64,000 nt of DNA from the NCBI GenBank assembly GCA_029990175.1, contig JARKIP010000003.1:1054001-1118000 (forward strand), written 5' to 3'. The DNA is from Petunia secreta. Lineage: Eukaryota; Streptophyta; Magnoliopsida; Solanales; Solanaceae. Position numbers and translations under genes: made by a program. Of this stretch, positions 59,434 to 64,000 are shown one piece after another. The notes under the pieces are model-generated. The model was not told the DNA's origin. It made no database searches and saw nothing but the letters and a program-made list of their open reading frames with translations. Numbering within the stretch: the stretch's first letter is position 1; each line of letters opens with the position of its first letter.

Positions 59434-59660
59434 AGGCCTCACGCCTAAGGAGGAGGAGGGAGGCCCAGCACATCCAGGCGCCCCAACTAGCCCAGGCGCC
59501 CCGCCTGAAGACCTCACTGCATAAGAGTGCAAATGTGCACAGGCGCCCCACCTGCCTAGGCGCCCCGCCTGACCCCAGGCGTCCCTCCCAGCTTCAGGCG
59601 CCCCTCTCAGCTTTAGAACACTCCAGGCACCCCTCTCAGCTTCAGGCGCCCCTCCCAGCT
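59434..59660. repeat. AGGCGCCCC repeats in the LTR
   Basis: About eight copies of AGGCGCCCC or one-base variants occur, several extended to the near-palindrome AGGCGCCCCGCCT, with irregular spacers. This is a strong GC island in AT-rich DNA. Confidence 0.9.
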
Positions 59661-59759
59661 GCTGAACTTATGTTTCTTTTACTGTTTTGCCCTACGTGGC
59701 TTATTTGATGAACCTTATTAGTAAGGGTATTTTGGTCATTTTGTAAGCTTGGGAAACAC

Positions 59760-59767
59760 TATAAAAA
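59760..59767 (+). promoter_or_regulatory. TATA box of the second gypsy-type LTR
   Basis: TATAAAAA about 100 bp downstream of the GC-rich repeats, in the expected U3 position. Confidence 0.5.
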
Positions 59768-60092
59768 CCCAAGTATAGCTTATTTTACACTTAGCTTGTT
59801 TAGATGAATGATGATTGAATATTGTAAAGAGTGGAACTCTTTGGGTTTATGAAAACCAACCTATGTTTGGGATTTGTGTGCTTCTAGTGGATTCTAGTTG
59901 GACAACGATCCCGCCCCGATCATTTTACTTGCGAGTTCCCGTTGACTCGAGGGTAGTTGCGTAGTGTAGGTGATCCTTGACATCCACCCGGGGTGTAATG
60001 GAACGAGTTCTCTGTTGCTACTTGGGTCTTTGTTCGAGCCTCGTCTCGTTTTCTATCTTATTTTATCGCTTCCGTGTTTTTCCTCCATCATT

Positions 60093-60104
60093 TGGTATCA
60101 GAGC
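60093..60104 (+). other. Primer-binding site, initiator tRNA-Met type
   Basis: TGGTATCAGAGC two bases after the LTR end. Confidence 0.88.
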
Positions 60105-61331
60105 AAGGCTCGAGTTTTGTTTCTACAAACCCCCGACCCTTGGTTCTTCGTGCCTAGTATATTTTCTTTAGTTTTCTTGTGTTTGAAGTTGTTAGAAAGA
60201 AGAGAAAAAAAACATAAAAAATTGAAAAGTTGAAAATCCAAAAATTTGGTGTATCTTGTTGGTTCGATTGATTCTTGTTATGGTTGTTATAGATTCTTGA
60301 TCCTTGTTGAAAACTCATTGTTTGGATACCAAAAACACGTGGTTTGGATTGGATTTACGAAATTGAAGATTTGAAACCCCAAAATTTTCTTAAACCCTTG
60401 ATAAAACCTTGTTCTTGATGAGTTTGGCTTGATTCTTGGGTTGAATAGGTGTTGATTTGAGAACTTGATATTGGGGATTGATCTTGATTGAAAAACAAAC
60501 GATTTGGTACCAATTTTGTGGGATTTGAACATGTATAACACCAAATTTGATGAATCACAATCCATGTTGAAACCCTTTTGAAAACCCCTTGTGTTCTTGA
60601 GTTTCTTGGCTTTGAATCTTGATTTGATTGCTTGTTTGGTTGAAGATTTGATTGGGGTTTGTTAAGGAAGATCAAAAACAACTTTGGGTATCATTGGATT
60701 GTGAAAACAAGTTGAAAATATCGGATTTGTGGATTGAAAATCGACTTAGAACAAGTTTGGAACGAGTTGGGACTGCTTCATTGCTAGGCGCCCCGCCTGA
60801 CTTGGCTACTCCCTAAGACCTCAGGCGCCCCGCCTAGGTCCCAGGCGCCCCGCCTGATTCCCTGCACAATTCTGGGCGCCCCACCTGCATTCTAGGTGCC
60901 CCTCCTACTTGCTGAAAGTGTTGTTTGGGGTAGTTTTTCCTAAGTTTTCCAATTTCTTTGCTTGTATAACATCTTACTAGTGCTACTTTAAGTAACCATT
61001 CTACATAATTGGTACTAGTCTTTGAAGCTTTTTGGGAAATAGTGCCTAGATAGGAGAGTAGAATTCGAAGAAGACTCGTAGATCCTTTTAACTCAAGTCC
61101 TCACTTCAAAGTGCTTAGCGTTCATTGAGTCATATCAACTCCACTCACCCCGGAGTACAATTGGCTTGTGAATAGTTGGTTGAGTTGAGGATTGTTGTTC
61201 AACTACTTGAAGCTTTTAGTATTCAAGTCCGAGTGAAATATCCACCACCACTAAATGAGTGAACCAAGTGAAACACTTGTGAGGGAGTGAGTGAGGTTGT
61301 TTTGCTAACGTTTGCTTATTTTGTAGGTACA
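60105..61331 (+). other. Leader of the second gypsy-type element
   Basis: A T/G-rich stretch with recurrent TTGATT and TTTTGAAAACC words precedes a second cluster of five AGGCGCCCC-type repeats (60,784-60,908). The segment just before gag ends TTTTGTAG followed by GTACA and the ATG, which looks like a 3' splice site, so the leader may contain an intron. This last point is inference. Confidence 0.55.
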
Positions 61332-61877
61332 ATGGCCGATGAAGATGATGATTTCACTAAGAATGCCTTTGCTACTATCCTTGCCAAATTGGATAGTATG
61401 AACTTAAGGATTGAAAACCTTGAAAGAGTGACCTCAAGTACCCTAGTTGAGCAAGGGACTTCCAATGTCCAATCGGAGAAAGGGACCCCGAGTGTCCAAG
61501 CTGAGAAAGGGGCCCCGAGTGCCCAAGTTGAAGCCGTTGAGGGCACAAGTAGTTCGACCTTTACCCCGGAACAAGTTGTTGAGTTACTTAGACAACAACG
61601 GGTAAAGCAGGATCGTAATCGAATTGAACAAGTGTTGGGCAATACCCAACGAGTGACCATTCCTAACCTTAGGGGCAATCCCCAAAGGGATGTTCCACTT
61701 CCCGGGCCTATTCAAAATTTTCAACCTCTTGAGCAAGTTGCACAAGCTCAAGAAGGGGAGGAGGATGATTATGGTGATGGTAGGTATGATGCTCATTATC
61801 AACCTAGGGGTCGGAATGTGGATTGGGGTAGAGGCCAAGGTCGAGGACCACCCATGGGTTATGTTGGAGGGTGTTGA
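61332..61877 (+). CDS. gag, N-terminal part, interrupted by an LTR insertion
   Basis: The frame starts ATG at 61,332 (MADEDDDFTK). It encodes 180 residues of gag before the LTR inserted at 61,872 adds Cys and a stop. Residues about 10-35 (FATILAKLDSMNLRIENLER) form a short coiled coil. Three imperfect 10-residue repeats with QSEKGTPS/QAEKGAPS follow, and the end is rich in Arg/Gly/Asp. The conserved capsid-like gag core should come after this point and is not in the window. The ATG is chosen because the upstream in-frame extension lies in the leader next to the putative splice site. Confidence 0.75.
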   Translation: MADEDDDFTKNAFATILAKLDSMNLRIENLERVTSSTLVEQGTSNVQSEKGTPSVQAEKGAPSAQVEAVEGTSSSTFTPEQVVELLRQQRVKQDRNRIEQVLGNTQRVTIPNLRGNPQRDVPLPGPIQNFQPLEQVAQAQEGEEDDYGDGRYDAHYQPRGRNVDWGRGQGRGPPMGYVGGC

Positions 61878-64000
61878 CACCCAATTTTGTCCCGAAAATT
61901 TTAAATAATACTAATTATTTAAATAAAAATCAATTTCAAATTTTAAGGCGAATTAATGAAATTTGGAAAAAAGGGCTAAAATCAATGCAGCCCTAATTCT
62001 ACCCACCCCATGCAATCTCTCTATTTCCCTAACTTATTCTAAAAGAAAGGGGCTAAAATCGTTCTAAATCCTAAAATTTGGCCTAATCACGCAAAACACT
62101 TATACAATAGACACAAGCTTATCAGTTTTCCCTTTCCCTTACCCTTTTCCTGACCCACAGAACTCCCTTCACCCCAAAACCCTCTAAGCCCGATCCCCCT
62201 TCGCAAGAACCCAAAAAACACGAAATTTGAAATCATATCAGTCCAAAAATGGTCCCCTCCAGCTCATCCTCAATCGTACAAACCCATATCCAATTAGAGC
62301 CGTTGGAGGGGGTCGTTTGGGTATTTTTCACAATCAAGAACCCTAAATTTTAGAGATATAAAAGAGCTGGGAATCTCATTATTGAAGGAGTGGCAGCCGT
62401 GGAGAGAGATGAGAAAATTCAGAAAAACAGCAGAACAAACTCAAAATTTGTACATAGAAGGTTGGTTTTTAGTCTGGGATTCCAAGAAAATATAGTGTAG
62501 ATGTTACTGTTCTCCTTGGTTTTTGTTTATCGCTTCTTCGTAAGTCGAGTCGTCGACCTCGCTCGAGTCGACGACCTCGTTCGAGTCGCTTAGTCGAGTC
62601 GCTTTACTTCGGATCCTCGCCCTGGATCGCTGCGTTAAAACAGGTAATAATCTTTAATCCCATTTCTGTTCTGCTCTTCACTTATGTATTGATTTTGTGA
62701 AACATTTTGCTATCTCGCAATGTTCTCATTTCCTTTTAATCTAAACCTGTTTATAGCAAATGTGTCTGAACTATTTGGTTTATGTTAGTTTAATGTCGAC
62801 TTGAGCCTATTTAACTGTCTGTGAGCATGTTGTATGAGTTCACTTTAAAGTTTTGATCTTTTGACTAATTGTGTATAGATAGTAGTTTGTTTAGTTAGTC
62901 TTGCTTATTTTGGATCTCATTTTTACTTGATTAACTTAGGAGTTTAGCTCGTATAAATGTGTATAAAGATAAGGTTAGTGTAACTAATTTCTTGTCAGGT
63001 TTTCCTAGGACTTAGAAGCTGTTTAGTTAATTCTGCATAATGATATCATTGTAGTCCGGGAAATCAGTTGAGTATGGTCTAAAATTCTTCAGTGTTAGTC
63101 TAATTTCCTGGATTATTTGTGAATGAAAAGAGAGAGGCAATTGCAGCATTCTCCTTGAAATTGGTTCAGGTTTTCTGTGAGCTCTGGGGTCTGGTCCTTG
63201 ATTCTTGTGAGTTGTGTGAGGTCTGGTTCTTAGTTTATTAGATGTGAGAGGCTGTATTTCTATGTTCAGGTGTGTGTGTATTTGTTCAATTTGTGTCTAG
63301 TTGTGTTTTCAGCAGTGCCTCTGTCTGGTTGAAATGAGTGTGAGGGAGGTGAGTGTTTGTTCAGGTTTGTTGTTGCTGGAAGTTTAATGGGAATAGGAGT
63401 TGGTTTCTAGGGGTTGGAGTTAGTTGATTGGAGCTTGTCTAAGTTAGTTTGCAGGTGCCTGGGCAGTTCTTGGTGGTCTGTATTCAGGTGAGGATGTTCT
63501 GTTGGTTTCAAGGGATGATCACAGGTTGCTTAAATTGTTTCTGGTCATTGCAGGTGCAGGTAGTTAGCTTTAGGCCTTAAGGGGGTCTGCTTGGTTATTA
63601 GTTGCAGGGTCTGCTAGATATAGGAGCTGGATTTGATTTCTGGTGTTGTTAGCAAAGGTTTGAGGGGCCTGATTTCTAGTGAATTAAGATGGCAGCAGAT
63701 TGCAGGGGTTTCAGGAGAGGCATAATGGGTTTCCGTTGTTGTGTTAAGTATGCAGTTTAGCTAGTGTATGCAAGCAGGTGTGTTGGTGAGAGAGTGATGA
63801 GGCTGTGCGTATGTGCCTGGGGTTTCCTGTTTGCTCAGATGTTGTCAGGTGTTTGTGGGTGAGATTAGGGAGTAGGGTGTGAAGCGATGCAAGTAGTATA
63901 GAGGGTGCAGGGTGTTCAAAAGGAATCGGAGGGTGGATGAGCAATGAATAGAGGTTCTTTCTTGTTTCTGGGTCAGTCCTGGAGTAGTGTTGAGAATCTG
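61872..64000 (+). mobile_element. Third LTR retrotransposon, 5' part only
   Basis: TGTTGACACCC begins abruptly inside the gag frame, matching the TG start of a plant LTR; GAGGG (61,867-61,871) would be the target site. A TATA box (TATAAAAG) at 62,357 suggests plus orientation. A CGAGTCG-repeat block lies at 62,544-62,602, followed by CAGGTAATAA at about 62,640, a possible splice donor. From about 63,100 the plus strand is unusually rich in T and G and has no long ORF. The LTR end and PBS were not identified. Confidence 0.6.
62357..62364 (+). promoter_or_regulatory. TATA box of the third LTR element
   Basis: TATAAAAG about 490 bp into the LTR. Motif and position only. Confidence 0.45.

Larger units (their letters stand above)
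59315..60090 (+). repeat. 5' LTR of the second gypsy-type element
   Basis: It starts TGATGCGGGG and ends CCTCCATCA, so TGATG/CATCA are perfect inverted ends. A TATA box (TATAAAAA) is at 59,760. The U3 part holds the GC-rich repeats at 59,434-59,660. Confidence 0.78.
59315..61871 (+). mobile_element. Second Ty3/gypsy-type element, inserted in the Retand-like 3' LTR
   Basis: A 776-bp 5' LTR with TGATG...CATCA ends, a tRNA-Met-type PBS, a leader of about 1.2 kb and the N-terminal part of gag are present. The element is itself interrupted at 61,872. Pol and 3' LTR are outside the window. The gag style suggests a gypsy rather than a Copia element, but without pol the lineage is not certain. Confidence 0.75.

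Noticed and set aside
1..64000. CRISPR arrays, tRNA or rRNA genes, bacterial operons
   Set aside because: None is seen. The direct repeats are explained by retrotransposons and minisatellites; the tRNA-like words are primer-binding sites.

Overview
The window is plant nuclear DNA: AT-rich, with multi-exon genes bearing GT-AG introns, embedded in nested LTR retrotransposons, Mutator- and hAT-like DNA elements and fold-back MITEs. The transposon families look solanaceous (tobacco, tomato or a relative); that is pattern recognition and was not tested by a search.

Left third (1-21,700). Positions 1-3,214 are a decayed minus-strand Copia relic. From 3,215 to 16,616 lies a minus-strand Ogre/Tat-type Ty3/gypsy element. 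Its right LTR is about 3.67 kb, its left LTR is truncated, its primer-binding site resembles the tRNA-Arg type, and it has an intact 756-codon gag but no pol: tandem repeats occupy the pol position. A 168-bp piece of internal sequence beyond the right LTR shows that this is a remnant of a longer LTR-internal-LTR-internal array. At 17,007-20,437 a young Copia element ends right after integrase and joins directly to an R-U5 fragment of its own LTR.

Middle (21,700-42,430). This is the only host-gene region. Two tandem minus-strand genes encode lipin-type phosphatidate phosphatases (PAH). The right copy (34,151-41,892) has ten exons and gives a full-length 997-residue protein. The left copy (22,257-27,616) has nine intact exons and gives only 339 residues: the N-Lip domain is joined almost directly to the catalytic C-Lip/HAD domain, and about 653 residues of central region are missing. 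Both keep the DVDGT catalytic motif. A 3.36-kb Mutator-like element with a 9-bp target duplication and a palindromic MITE separate them.

Right part (42,430-64,000). A MITE-rich stretch (fold-backs, an hAT-like element with an 8-bp target duplication) leads into a decayed Tat/Retand-like gypsy element (48,364-59,314) with a ruined gag-pol and an antisense ORF region. A second gypsy-type element (59,315-61,871) is inserted in its 3' LTR, and a third LTR element starts at 61,872 inside the gag of the second and runs off the window. The host genes presumably act in phosphatidate-to-diacylglycerol lipid metabolism; everything else is mobile DNA and its debris.
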